64,000 nt of DNA, taken from assembly GCF_963678635.1 (NCBI RefSeq), contig NC_087068.1, positions 32,878,189 to 32,942,188 of the forward strand, read 5' to 3'. Of the stretch, positions 1 through 13,414 are shown in pieces. The notes under the pieces were generated by a model. It had not been told where the DNA came from. It did not search any database and saw only the letters and a list, made by a program, of their open reading frames with translations. Made by a program: the position numbers and the translations under genes. Numbering within the stretch: position 1 is the stretch's first letter; each line of letters starts with the position of its first letter. The DNA is from Symsagittifera roscoffensis. Its lineage: Eukaryota > Xenacoelomorpha > Acoela > Convolutidae.

Positions 1-3000
1 ATATAATTCATTTGTTTAATTGATTCTTCGGAATTTTTGACAGAAGGGGACTTTCGTTTTGGCTACGTTTTGATCTTTCAAATTACTTTTTCATATATTG
101 TTATCAATCAAAGTGGGGCGCGGATAAATTGATTTTGAGTCGGCTACGTTTTGATATTTCAAATTTGCTTTTCATTGATTCTTATCAATCACAGTGGCGC
201 GCGGAAAAATTGATTTTGAGTGAAGAGTTGTTAAATGAAATCTTGGACACGTTCGTCAGCTGCACACTTTTTTTGATAGCAAGATATCTTCTCACATAGG
301 CATTTTGGTGAAGAAGTGGAAGTTTACTTTCTGAGCTATGAAGCTGCTATTTTATTTTTTACTTTTTTAGTCAAAATGGCCGAAACAAAGTTTCAATCGT
401 GTTTTTCTCTCATATGGGCTTCACTTTAACATAGCAACGCTTGTTGTTCCGACCACGTTACTGAAAATTACTGGAAAGAATCATAGAGCAGGTTTTGTTT
501 CCCCCAATATTGACTATTTCAAAGAAAACTCGTAGGGGGTAAACTGTTGTATTAAGATGATGATTATTATTATTTTGAATTCGGCTTATATTACCCGAGA
601 CTTGGGTCCCAATTCTTGACTTATGAGAGTTCTGGTTCAAATTCTCCAAGTATCACTGACAAGTTCGTTATAGTTTTGATGGAGATGATATCACATGTAT
701 CTGATTTGCCTGGGCTTCAGTTCAGTTCTTCGAGGTTACTTACTGCCTCTGTTTTTCTGTCTGTTTACAAGTGCTGATGTCTGAACAGAAAACTCTGCTG
801 GAAAATTTTCTCAACTGGAAGGAAATAGTCAAAACTCGAAAAGTCACTGGATATCAAATCTCTAGATGTGTTACTGAATCAGACATATTTGCTTATATAG
901 TCGTAAAAGTCATTAATTATTTTCGAGAGAAGGAGTTCCTGCAATTGCATATATAAGGAGAAGGCAAATAAAAAAAATCCCATAAGGTTGCCTTTGTAGC
1001 CCTTATATCCAGCTGCCCAGTTCAAAACACGCTTTTGCAAGTTTTCAAGGACGTTAAGGTGTGAGATATTTGCCGACCAACACTGACTGCTGTGTATTAA
1101 GATTGGCAATATAATTCATTTGTTTAATTGATTCTTCGGAACTTTTGACAGAAGGGGACTTTCGTTTTGGCTACGTTTTGATCTTTCAAATTACTTTTTC
1201 ATATATTGTTATCAATCAAAGTGGGGCGCGGATAAATTGATTTTGAGTCTGCTACGTTTTGATATTTCAAATTTGCTTTTCATTGATTCTTATCAATCAC
1301 AGTGGCGCGCGGAAAAATTGATTTTGACTGAAGAGTTGTCAAATGAAATCTTTGACACGTTCGTTAGCTGCTCACTTTTTGATAGCAAGATATCTTCTTA
1401 CATAGGCTATGAAGCTGCTATTTTATTTTATTTTTTCAGTCAAAATGGCCGAAACAAAGTTTCAAGCTTGTTTTTCTCTCAAATGGGCTTCACTTTAACG
1501 TAGCATCGCTTGCTGTTCCGACCACGGTACTGAAAATTACTGGAAAGAATCATAGAGCAGGTTTTGTTTTCCCCCAATATTGACTATTTCAAAGAAAACT
1601 CGTAGGGGGTAAACTGTTGTGTTAAGATGATGATTATTGTTATTTTGAGTTCGGCATGTAATACCCGAGACTTGGGTCCCAATTCTCGACTTCTGTGAGT
1701 TCTGGTTCAAATTCTCCAAGTATCACTGACAAGTTCGTAATAGTTTTGTTGGAGATGATATCAAATGTTTCTGATTTGCCTTGGCTTCAGTTCAATTCTT
1801 CGAGGTTACTTACTACCTCTGTTTGTCTGTCCGTTTACTAGTGCTGATGTCTGAACAAAAAAAACTCTGCTGGAAAATTTTCTTAACTGGAAGGGAATAG
1901 TCAAAACTCGAACAGTCACTGGATATCAAATCTCTAGATGTGTTACTGAATCAGACATATTTGCTTATATAGTCGTGAAAGTCATTAATTATTTTCGAGA
2001 GAAGGAGTTCCTGCAATTGCATATATAAGGAGAAGGCAAATAAAAAAAATCCCATAAGGTTGCCTTTGTAGCCCTTATATCCAGCTGCCCAGTTCAAAAC
2101 ACGCTTTTGCAAGTTTTCAAGGACGTTAAGGTGTGAGATATTTGCCGACCAACACTGACTGCTGTGTATTAAGATTGGCAATATAATTCATTTGTTTAAT
2201 TGATTCTTCGGAACTTTTGACAGAAGGGGACTTTCGTTTTGGCTACGTTTTGATCTTTCAAATTACTTTTTCATATATTGTTATCAATCAAAGTGGGGCG
2301 CGGATAAATTGATTTTGAGTCGGCTACGTTTTGATATTTCAAATTTGCTTTTCATTGATTCTTATCAATCACAGTGGCGCGCGGAAAATTTGATTTTGAC
2401 TGAAGAGTTGTCAAATGAAATCTTTGACACGTTCGTTAGCTGCTCACTTTTTGATAGCAAGATATCTTCTTACATAGGCTATGAAGCTGCTATTTTATTT
2501 TATTTTTTCAGTCAAAATGGCCGAAACAAAGTTTCAAGCTTGTTTTTCTCTCAAATGGGCTTCACTTTAACGTAGCATCGCTTGCTGTTCCGACCACGGT
2601 ACTGAAAATTACTGGAAAGAATCATAGAGCAGGTTTTGTTTTCCCCCAATATTGACTATTTCAAAGAAAACTCGTAGGGGGTAAACTGTTGTGTTAAGAT
2701 GATGATTATTGTTATTTTGAGTTCGGCATGTAATACCCGAGACTTGGGTCCCAATTCTCGACTTCTGTGAGTTCTGGTTCAAATTCTCCAAGTATCACTG
2801 ACAAGTTCGTAATAGTTTTGTTGGAGATGATATCAAATGTTTCTGATTTGCCTTGGCTTCAGTTCAATTCTTCGAGGTTACTTACTACCTCTGTTTGTCT
2901 GTCCGTTTACTAGTGCTGATGTCTGAACAAAAAAACTCTGCTGGAAAATTTTCTTAACTGGAAGGGAATAGTCAAAACTCGAACAGTCACTGGATATCAA

Positions 3001-6000
3001 ATCTCTAGATGTGTTACTGAATCAGACATATGTGCTTATATAGTCGTAAAAGTCATTAATTATTTTCGAGAGAAGGAGTTCCTGCAATTGCATATGTAAG
3101 GAGAAGGCAAATATAATAAATCCCATAAGGTTGCCTTTGTAGCCCTTATATCCAGCTGCCCAGTTCAAAACACGCTTTTGCAAGTTTTCAAGGACGTTAA
3201 GGTTTGAGATATTTGCCGACCAACACTGACTGCTGTGTTTTATAATTGGCAATATAATTCATTTGTTTAATTGTTTCTTCGGAACTTTTGACAGAAGGGG
3301 ACTTTCGTTTTGGCTACGTTTTGATCTTTCAAATTTACTTTTTCATATATTGTTATCAATCACAGTGGGGCGCGGATAAATTGATTTTGAGTCGGCTACG
3401 TTTTGATATTTCAAATTTACTTTTCTTTTATTCTTATCAATCACAGTGGCGCGCGGAAAAATTGATTTTGAGTGAAGAGTTGTCAAATGAAATCTTTGAC
3501 ACGTTCGTTAGCTGCTCACTTTTTGATAGCAAGATATCTTCTTACATAGGCTATGAAGCTGCTATTTTATTTTATTTTTTCAGTCAAAATGGCCGAAACA
3601 AAGTTTCAAGCTTGTTTTTCTCTCAAATGGGCTGCACTATAACGTATCATCGCTTGTTGTTCCGACCACGGTACTGAAAATTACTGGAAAGAATCATAGA
3701 GCAGGTTTTGTTTTCCCCCAATATTGACTATTTCAAAGAAAACTCGTAGGGGGTAAACTGTTGTGTTAAGATGATGATTATTGTTATTTTGAGTTCGGCA
3801 TATAATACCCGAGACTTGGGTCCCAATTCTCGACTTCTGAGAGTTCTGGTTCAAATTCTCCAAGTATCACTGACAAGTTCGTAATAGTTTTGTTGGAGAT
3901 GATATCAAATGTATCTGATTTGCCTTGGCTTCAGTTCAATTCTTCGAGGTTACTTACTACCTCTGTTTGTCTGTCCGTTTACTAGTGCTGATGTCTGAAC
4001 AAAAAAACTCTGCTGGAAAATTTTCTTAACTGGAAGGGAATAGTCTAAATTTGAACAGTCACTGGATCTCAAATCTCTAGATGTGTTACTGAATCAGACA
4101 TATTTGCTTATATCAGAGTCGTAAAAGCCATTAATTATTTTCGAGAGAAGGAGTTCTTGCAATTGCATATATAAGGAGAAGGCAAATAAAATAAATCCCA
4201 TAAGGTTGCCTTTGTAGCCCTTATATCCAGCTGCCCAGTTCAAAACACGTTTGCAAGTTTTCAAGGACGTTAATGTGTGAGGTTTTTGCCGACCAACACT
4301 GACTGCTGTATATTAAGATTGGCAATATAATTCATTTGTTTAATTGAATCTTCGGAACTTTTGACAGAAGGGGACTTTCGTTTTGGCTACCTTTTGATCT
4401 TTCAAATTTCTTTTTCATATATTCTTATCAATCACAGTGGGGCGCGGATAAAATGATTTTGAGTTGGCTACGTTTCGATATTTCAAATTTACTTTTCATT
4501 TATTCTTATCAATCACAGTGGGGCGCGGAAAAATTGAGTTTGAGTGAAGAGTTGTCAAATGAAATCTTTCACAAGTTCGTTAGCCGCTCACTTTTTTGAT
4601 AGCAAGATATCTTCTTACATAGGCATTTTGATGAAGAAGTGGAAGTATATTTTCTGAGCTATGAAGCTGCGGTTTTATCTTTTGTTTTTTTTTTCAGTCA
4701 AAATGACCAAAAAAAAGTTTCAAGCCTGTTTTTGTTCGAATATGGGCTTCACTTTAACATAGCAACGCTTGTTGTTCCGACCACTTTACTGAAAATGACT
4801 GGAAAGAAGCATAGAGCAGGTTTTGTTTTCCCCCAATATTGACTATTTCAAAGAAAACTCGTAGGGGTTAAAGTGTTGTATTATGATGATGATCTATTGT
4901 TTTGAATTCGGCATATAATACGCGAGACCTGGGTCCCAATTCTTGACTTCTGAGAGTTCTGGTTCAACTTCTCCAAGTATCACTGACAAGTTCGTTGTAG
5001 TTTTGATGGAGATGCTATCACATGTTTCTGATTTGCCTTGGCTTCAGTTCAGTCCTTGGAAGTTACCTACTACCTCTGTTTGTCTGTCTGTATACTAGTG
5101 CTGATGTCTGAACAAAAAAAACTCTGCTGGTAAATTTTCTTAACTGGAAGGGAATAGTCAAAATTTGAACAGTCACTGGATCTCAAATCTCTAGATGTGT
5201 TACTGAATCAGACATATTTGCTTATATAGTCGTAAAAGTCATTAATTATTTTCGAGAGAAGGAGTTCCTGCAATTGCAGATATAAGGAGAAGGCAAATAA
5301 AAAAAAATCCCATAAGGTTGCCTTTGTAGCCCTTATATCCAGCTGCCCAGTTCAAAACACGCTTTTGCAAGTTTTCAAGGACGTTAAGGTGTGAGATATT
5401 TGCCGACCAACACTGACTGCTGTGTATTAAGATTGGCAATATAATTCATTTGTTTAATTGATTCTTCGGAACTTTTGACAGAAGGGGACTTTCGTTTTGG
5501 CTACATTTTGATCTTTCAAATTACTTTTTCATATATTGTTATCAATCAAAGTGGGGCGCGGATAAATTGATTTTGAGTCGGCTACGTTTTGATATTTCAA
5601 ATTTGCTTTTCATTGATTCTTATCAATCACAGTGGCGCGCGGAAAAATTGATTTTGACTGAAGAGTTGTCAAATGAAATCTTTGACACGTTCGTTAGCTG
5701 CTCACTTTTTGATAGCAAGATATCTTCTTACATAGGCTATGAAGCTGCTATTTTATTTTATTTTTTCAGTCAAAATGGCCGAAACAAAGTTTCAAGCTTG
5801 TTTTTCTCTCAAATGGGCTTCACTTTAACGTAGCATCGCTTGTTGTTCCGACCACGGTACTGAAAATTACTGGAAAGAATCATAGAGCAGGTTTTGTTTT
5901 CCCCCAATATTGACTATTTCAAAGAAAACTCGTAGGGGGTAAACTGTTGTGTTAAGATGATGATTATTGTTATTTTGAGTTCGGCATGTAATACCCGAGA

Positions 6001-9000
6001 CTTGGGTCCCAATTCTCGACTTCTGTGAGTTCTGGTTCAAATTCTCCAAGTATCACTGACAAGTTCGTAATAGTTTTGTTGGAGATGATATCAAATGTTT
6101 CTGATTTGCCTTGGCTTCAGTTCAATTCTTCGAGGTTACTTACTACCTCTGTTTGTCTGTCCGTTTACTAGTGCTGATGTCTGAACAAAAAAAACTCTGC
6201 TGGAAAATTTTCTTAACTGGAAGGGAATAGTCAAAACTCGAACAGTCACTGGATATCAAATCTCTAGATGTGTTACTGAATCAGACATATTTGCTTATAT
6301 AGTCGTAAAAGTCATTAATTATTTTCGAGAGAAGGAGTTCCTGCAATTGCATATATAAGGAGAAGGCAAATAAAATAAATCCCATAAGGTTGCCTTTGTA
6401 GCCCTTATATCCAGCTGCCCAGTTCAAAACAAGCTTTTGCAAGTTTTCAAGGACGTTAAGGTTTGAGATATTTGCCGACCAACACTGACTGCTGTGTATT
6501 AAAATTGGCAATATAATTCATTTGTTTAATTGTTTCTTCGGAACTTTTGACAGAAGGGGACTTTCGTTTTGGCTACGTTTTGATCTTTCAAATTTACTTT
6601 TTCATATATTGTTATCAATCACAGTGGGGCGCGGATAAATTGATTTTGAGTCGGCTACGTTTTGATATTTCAAATTTACTTTTCTTTTATTCTTATCAAT
6701 CAGTGGCGCGCGGAAAAATTGATTTTGAGTGAAGAGTTGTCAAATGAAATCTTTGACACGTTCGTTAGCTGCTCACTTTTTGATAGCAAGATATCTTCTT
6801 ACATAGGCTATGAAGCTGCTATTTTATTTTATTTTTTCAGTCAAAATGGCCGAAACAAAGTTTCAAGCTTGTTTTTCTCTCAAATGGGCTGCACTATAAC
6901 GTAGCATCGCTTGTTGTTCCGACCACGGTACTGAAAATTACTGGAAAGAATCATAGAGCAGATTTTGTTTTCCACCAATATTGACTATTTCAAAGAAAAC
7001 TCGTAGGGGGTAAACTGTTGTGTTAAGATGATGATTATTGTTATTTTGAGTTCGGCATGTAATACCCGAGACTTGGGTCCCAATTCTCGACTTCTGTGAG
7101 TTCTGGTTCAAATTCTCCAGGTATCACTGACAAGTTCGTAATAGTTTTGTTGGAGATGATATCAAATGTTTCTGATTTGCCTTGGCTTCAGTTCAATTCT
7201 TCGAGGTTACTTACTACCTCTGTTTGTCTGTCCGTTTACTAGTGCTGATGTCTGAACAAAAAAACTCTGCTGGAAAATTTTCTTAACTGGAAGGGAATAG
7301 TCAAAACTCGAACAGTCACTGGATATCAAATCTCTAGATGTGTTACTGAATCAGACATATTTGCTTATATAGTCGTAAAAGTCATTAATTATTTTCGAGA
7401 GAAGGAGTTCCTGCAATTGCATATGTAATGAGAAGGCAAATAAAATAAATCCCATAAGGTTGCCTTTGTAGCCCTTATATCCAGCTGCCCAGTTCAAAAC
7501 ACGCTTTTGCAAGTTTTCAAGGACGTTAAGATTTGAGATATTTGCCTACCAACACTGACTGCTGTGTATTAAAATTGGCAATATAATTCATTTGTTTACT
7601 TGTTTCTTCGGAACTTTTGACAGAAGGGGACTTTCGTTTTGGCTACGTTTTGATCTTTCAAATTTACTTTTTCATATATTGTTATCAATCACAGTGGGGC
7701 GCGGGTAAATTGATTTTGAGTCGGCTACGTTTTGATATTTCAAATTTAATTTTCTTTTATTCTTATCAATCACAGTGGCGCGCGGAAAAATTGATTTTGA
7801 GTGAAGAGTTGTCAAATGAAATCTTTGACACGTTCGTTAGCTGCTCACTTTTTGATAGCAAGATATCTTCTTACATAGGCTATGAAGCTGCTATTTTATT
7901 TTTTTATTTTCAGTCGAAATGGCCGAAACAAAGTTTCAAGCGTGTTTTTCTCTCAAATGGGCTTCACTTTAACGTAGCATCGCTTGTTGTTCCGACCACG
8001 TTACTGAAAATTACTGGAAAGAATCATAGAGCAGGTTTTGTTTTCCCCCAATATTGACTATTTCAAAGAAAACTCGTAGGGGGTAAACTGTTGTGTTAAG
8101 ATGATGATTATTGTTATTTTGAGTTCGGCATATAATACCCGAGACTTGGGTCCCAATTCTCGACTTCTGAGAGTTCTGGTTCAAATTCTCCAAGTATCAC
8201 TGAAAGGTTCGTAATAGTTTTGTTGGAGATGATATCAAATGTATCTGATTTGCCTTGGCTTCAGTTCAATTCTTCGAGGTTACTTACTACCTCTGTTTGT
8301 CTGTCCGTTTACTAGTGCTGATGTCTGAACAAAAAACTCTGCTGGAAAATTTTCTTAACTGGAAGGGAATAGTCAAAATTTGAACAGTCACTGGATCTCA
8401 AATCTCTAGATGTGTTACTGAATCAGACATATTTGCTTATATCAGAGTCGTAAAAGCCATTAATTATTTTCGAGAGAAGGAGTTCCTGCAATTGCATATA
8501 TAAGGAGAAGGCAAATAAAATAAATCCCATAAGGTTGCCTTTGTAGCCCTTATATCCAGCTGCCCAGTTCAAAACACGTTTGCAAGTTTTCAAGGACGTT
8601 AATGTGTGAGATTTTTGCCGACCAACACTGACTGCTGTATATTAAGATTGGCAATATAATTCATTTGTTTAATTGAATCTTCGGAACTTTTGACAGAAGG
8701 GGACTTTCGTTTTGGCTACCTTTTGATCTTTCAAATTTCTTTTTCATATATTCTTATCAATCACAGTGGGGCGCGGATAAAATGATTTTGAGTTGGCTAC
8801 GTTTCGATATTTCAAATTTACTTTTCATTTATTCTTATCAATCACAGTGGGGCGCGGAAAAATTGAGTTTGAGTGAAGAGTTGTCAAATGAAATCTTTCA
8901 CAAGTTCGTTAGCCGCTCACTTTTTTGATAGCAAGATATCTTCTTACATAGGCATTTTGATGAAGAAGTGGAAGTATATTTTCTGAGCTATGAAGCTGCG

Positions 9001-9771
9001 GTTTTATCTTTTGTTTTTTTTTTCAGTCAAAATGACCAAAAAAAAGTTTCAAGCCTGTTTTTGTTCGAATATGGGCTTCACTTTAACATAGCAACGCTTG
9101 TTGTTCGGACCACTTTACTGAAAATGACTGGAAAGAAGCATAGAGCAGGTTTTGTTTTCCCCCAATATTGACTATTTCAAAGAAAACTCGTAGGGGTTAA
9201 ACTGTTGTATTATGATGATGATCTATTGTTTTGAATTCGGCATATAATACGCGAGACCTGGGTCCCAATTCTTGACTTCTGAGAGTTCTGGTTCAACTTC
9301 TCCAAGTATCACTGACAAGTTCGTTGTAGTTTTGATGGAGATGCTATCACATGTTTCTGATTTGCCTTGGCTTCAGTTCAGTCCTTGGAAGTTACCTACT
9401 ACCTCTGTTTGTCTGTCTGTATACTAGTGCTGATGTCTGAACAAAAAAACTCTGCTGGTAAATTTTCTTAACTGGAAGGGAATAGTCAAACTTTGAACAG
9501 TCACTGGATCTCAAATCTCTAGATGTGTTACTGAATCAGACATATTTGCTTATATCAGAGTCGTAAAAGCCATTAATTATTTTCGAGAGAAGAAGGAGTT
9601 CCTGCAATTGCATATATAAGGAGAGGGCAAATAAATTACATTTGATAAGGTTTGATTTGTGGCTCTTATAGCCAGCTGACCAGTTTAAAACACGCTTTTG
9701 CAAGTTTGCAAGAATTTTCAGGCGGTAGATAGTAGCCGACCAACACTGACTGCCGTATATTAAGATTAGCA
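1..9771. repeat. Tandem array of nine ~1.07-1.12 kb units containing a LINE 3' end
   Basis: Nine head-to-tail units, phased on the shared ATATAATTCATTTG, begin at 1, 1109, 2181, 3252, 4325, 5439, 6511, 7581 and 8654. Lengths are 1108, 1072, 1071, 1073, 1114, 1072, 1070, 1073 and 1118. Units 1, 5 and 9 are longer because they hold an extra ~35-45 bp segment (around 300-340, 4620-4660 and 8945-8985). On the minus strand each unit carries a ~76-codon frame with HSSQCWSANIS and LQKRVLNWAAGYK. This matches the C-terminal end of the reverse transcriptase in the adjoining LINE (9536-9847). The plus-strand frames of 60-146 codons recur only because the DNA recurs; I do not call them genes. The array is cut by the window's left edge, so its real length is unknown. 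Confidence 0.93.
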
Positions 9772-12060
9772 ATATAATTGATTTGTCTATTTGAATCTTC
9801 GAAACTTTTGACAGGAGGGTACTTTTGTTTGACCATAAAGAAAACATTACTTTTCTTGACGCATATTTGATCTGTTCGTCTCGTTTCAGGTCGTTGCAAA
9901 ATCTGATGCCTAAATCTTTTTAGCATTATGTTTCTCTTTCATTTGGCCGTTAAGAAAAATTGAATAGTTAGTTTGACCATCGTTAGATGTTTGCATTTAT
10001 CGACATTAAGTGGTAATTTGTTTCTCTCCAAATGGCTACTCGTGATAAATCAAATTGAAAGCGGATAGAAGATAAATCAGGGCAAATGAATATCGAATCG
10101 TCGGCACATAGAAGAACACTGTTTTTACAGGTGGATGGGATGTTGTTAATGTATACTAAGAAGAACAGACTAGCCAGAATCGATCCTTGTGGGACTCCTT
10201 TCGTTATTTGAATGGAATCTGATAGAGTATTGCCAACTTGTACGCATTGTTGTCTACTGGATAAATAGGAAATAAGTAGCTTTAAAAGTTAAACATCAAC
10301 CCCATGATTGAATAGTTTTAGCAATAAAATGCTATGGTATATATGGTCGAATGTTTTTTTTCGTAATCGGTTTAAGTAACGTGAAGCCTTTGACCAATTT
10401 CTATGGCTTTGCATACTGATTCTAAATAAACAATAAGCTGAGTTATGCCAGATCTTATTTTTCGAAATCCGTATTGGTACTCGTGGAAAAAGAGTTCCAG
10501 TGTATATAGCGCATTAAACATGCATTGTTCGAAAAATTTTGATATAGAAGATAAAAGAGATACTTGTCGATAGTTTATACGTTCGTTTTGTCATCTTTTT
10601 TAAAAGTGTGTCTTATAATTGAATGTTTCTACAGTTAAGGAAAAATGCATTTTCTCTTTTATGAAAAGATTTGAGATAGCGATTTGGTAAGTACGTTGGA
10701 GCATTTCCTGTAAAAAATTGGCGGAATTTAGTCAGGTCCAGTTGCTTTTTTGATATCTAATGCATTACATATCTGTTCAATTGTGCATATAGTTGTGTCG
10801 AAGACTGTCACTGTTGCAGTTTCTTGAACTGAATTTGAGTACTGGTAAAAGGAAGATTCAGTAAAAATTGATGCTAAGAACTTATGGCCTAACTTTCGGA
10901 GAACAAGTAGGCCTAAGAAGTTGAATCGTTCGTCCTGATAGAAATTCGATGGGGGAGTTTTCGTCTGTTTGAAAGAGCGAAAATATCTAAAAAGATCCTG
11001 CTGACCTACTGCTAGCCAAGATTTAAAATTAATCTGGTCACATAGAGTAGTGTTTCGGTTGAAGAAACTGAGTTTTTTTTCAAATTCATGGGAGTTTCCT
11101 TTCGGCTTTAGCCGCTTCATGAGATTCTAAGTAATTGGTTTGATCCAAGGAGAGAGCTGTATACGATGTGCAGTTCTTTTTGGGACCGATTTTTGAATAA
11201 TCGAACGAATCCAATCGTACCATTATTGAAGAAGAACATCGACATTGCTCCAACATATTCCAATGAAAGAAATTTTTACTATCATGTTACAGAGTTGAAC
11301 GCAGTCGCCTCGGCAGAAACTAAATGTGAGTTTTCTAATGTTTAGTCTGATGTAGCTGACACCCGTTTTTATTCTAATTGAAGTAGTTACGCCGTCGTGA
11401 GTTGATAAACTGTTTATTGGCTCAATTGTTCTCGTATAGTGTAGTTTTTCTACAATTTTACTTGTGAAGACGTTATCAAGGATGCCGCTGGTGGCTGTTG
11501 GGAAATCGACTACCGGTTGGAGCTCTAAGTCTCTAACTTTGTCAAGAGAATTGAAAGCTGGCGTCATTTGCGGAATAATCAGACCAGTTAACACTATCAA
11601 GATTCAATTCGCCACAAATAACATGATGGTCAGCTTTTGAGATTAGAGCTTTGTATTCAATTAACCTTGTTACTTCATTCCATTTCAGATGACAGGGGCA
11701 GATAACTTTTTACGATTTACTAAAATTGTACAGCCGCATGCACTGCTTTTAAAAATAGAGCTCAACTCTTCTCTATAAGTCAATATCGAGGTTTTGACTC
11801 CAATCTTTACCATGACACGGAATTTCTTTTTTAGAATTGTTTTAGCAGGTTGATCAGATCTAGAGAGAATGAATTCAGTCAAAAATAGTTTTTTTGTCGT
11901 CTATGGTTTGTTTGAACCATCTTTCAATGACGAAGATGAAATCAAACGGTTCTAAGGTTAAAATGTTTGCTCAGGCAATTCGTTTATCACGATTGATTAA
12001 ACTGCGGGTGTTGAATATTTGTGAACATGAGTTTTCTGGCTGTTTACCTTTTTTTTAAAG
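9536..12060 (-). mobile_element. Decayed non-LTR retrotransposon (LINE), ORF2: endonuclease plus reverse transcriptase
   Basis: Read on the minus strand, pieces of a CR1/Jockey-type ORF2 follow in order but in shifting frames. An endonuclease start (NTRSLINRDKRIA, then FDFIFVIERWF) lies around 12030-11900. Endonuclease C-terminal matches (LQPVVDFPTATSGILDNVF, then a degraded SDH-like LSTHDG) lie around 11500-11390. A reverse-transcriptase entry motif (DIKKATGPD) is near 10728-10755. A QYGFRK-like block is near 10450-10480. A GVPQGSIL block and a catalytic-box remnant CADDS (normally YADD) lie around 10205-10100. The terminal helix region (ILIYGSQCWSATIYRLK, LQKRVLNWSAGYK) is at 9847-9650. Several stops and frameshifts break it, so it is inactive. 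Its 3' end runs straight into the tandem array. The clade call is by motif resemblance only. Confidence 0.85.
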
Positions 12061-12149
12061 ATTTTTAGTGCAGAAATTTGATACCAGCTTATCCACTACT
12101 TGGTACCATAAACCTACAGACACTGAATTGTGTATGAACTTGTGCTTTT

Positions 12150-12880
12150 CTTCCACACTAAGTGTTTTTCTTCCACACTAAGTGCTTTTCTTCCACACTG
12201 TTGCTCCTGCGAAGTATAAACGTTCGATTGTAGCAGGCATGGTGAACAGGGTTTATCGTTCATGCTCATCCGGGTGCTTGTTTAATGGTTTTATAAAGTT
12301 CGGAATGTCCATACTTGAGAAAAACCGGTATCCTCCGGCATTTTACAACCTTATTGTTAGAAAAGCACTTACCGATATTATTATTGCTGATCATGATAAA
12401 CCTAAAAATCAAAGAAAAGTGATGCCAAAGTTTTTGCTTTTGTTCAGTACCGTGGTTCCGTTTTCGACAGTTTTCTGAGAAAAATTTATTCTGACGGTGA
12501 CATAGACAATTCTGATGGTGACCAGTACAGTTTGTTGTTCTTAATGTGTCTGCGCTTAAGGAACCTGTTTCTTTGTTCAGAAGTCATGTGTATAAAATTT
12601 ACTCGTGTGAGGTGCAACGCTCTATTTGTCGGGCAAACTGTCCGACATCTTACGACTCGTCTCTGGGAACGGTAACAAGGCTGCTCCAGTTCGACTACAT
12701 TTAGATATTACAAAATCAACAATTCCCTTAAGCACAAAAATTATTGAAAGCAGCAACAGTCTGTCAACTCTTTTATCATTAGAAGCTCTGAGTATTTCCC
12801 AGTTACGACCATCCATCAATACTCGCGACGAATTCAAATCGAAGAACTTGTTGGTGAGATTTCATTGGCTCGAATGGGGG
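12150..12880 (+). mobile_element. Penelope-like element remnant: end of RT and GIY-YIG endonuclease
   Basis: Plus-strand frames match the C-terminal part of Penelope-like retroelements. The helical region after the reverse transcriptase is visible at about 12195-12370 (HTVAPAKYKRSIV, VNRVYRSCSSG, ILEKNRYPPAFYNL). A frame change follows, with YRGSVFDSFLRKIYSDG near 12443-12495. A GIY-YIG-like core follows near 12585-12655 (CIKFTRVRCNALFVGQT, then RHLTTRLWER), and a terminal helix region near 12690-12860 (APVRLHL, LLSLEALSISQLRPSINTR). At least two frameshifts and an early stop (12476) show it is dead. It sits between ORF1 and ORF2 of the oppositely oriented LINE, so it probably inserted there. 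The RT core itself is not visible. Confidence 0.7.
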
Positions 12881-13102
12881 CGCGTGTGGTTCAGTATTGT
12901 TGCAACTTCGTTGTTGCCTGCCTATAACTTTTATAAAATTACTTTCTGGTGCTACCAGTGTATGTAATTTTGTTGTTCTTTCTACAGTGTTCTTTTGTTT
13001 TTCAGATATGTCCTGATGATGAGTTTTGTTACTCGATGTGCATTGACATTTTAGTTTTTTAAGGTTCAATACTAAAGATTTTTTGCCAGATTTTGCGAAC
13101 AT

Positions 13103-13152
13103 GCGGGTCGTCCATTCATTTGATAGTCTAGCCAGTACAGTTCTAGGCTTTA
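13103..13152. repeat. 50 bp direct repeat, copy 1
   Basis: A stretch starting GCGGGTCGTCCATTC is repeated without visible change at 13365-13414, 262 bp downstream. Both copies lie in the decayed ORF1 region and encode, on the minus strand, the same RTVLARLSNEWTTR segment. It looks like a local duplication, or two related LINE fragments joined together. Confidence 0.85.
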
Positions 13153-13364
13153 GTAGTCAATCGACCCTTTTTATTTTTCTGAAAAACTTCAAACCTTTAA
13201 ATCTTCATATCAGATTTCAAGTTCCCTTGGTTAATGAGCTTCCAACGTGTTTTGAGACATTTTTTTTCTTTTTCTTGGTCTTCCTTCCATAATCATTTGG
13301 ATATGCAAATGTTTCCGCTATTTGGTTTAAACGATTTCAATCGAGCAGAATTTGACAAAATTTT

Positions 13365-13414
13365 GCGGGTCGTCCATTCATTTGATAGTCTAGCCAGTAC
13401 AGTTCTAGGCTTTA
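13365..13414. repeat. 50 bp direct repeat, copy 2
   Basis: Second copy of the repeat at 13103-13152. Sequence flanking the two copies differs apart from a short partly similar stretch just upstream (TTTTGCGAACAT versus TTTTGCGGGT), so the duplication is short or old. Confidence 0.85.

Noticed and set aside
1237-8057. Recurrent 88-146 codon plus-strand frames in the tandem array
   Set aside because: They recur because the 1.07 kb DNA unit recurs, they are broken at different points in different units, and they show no protein-family features.
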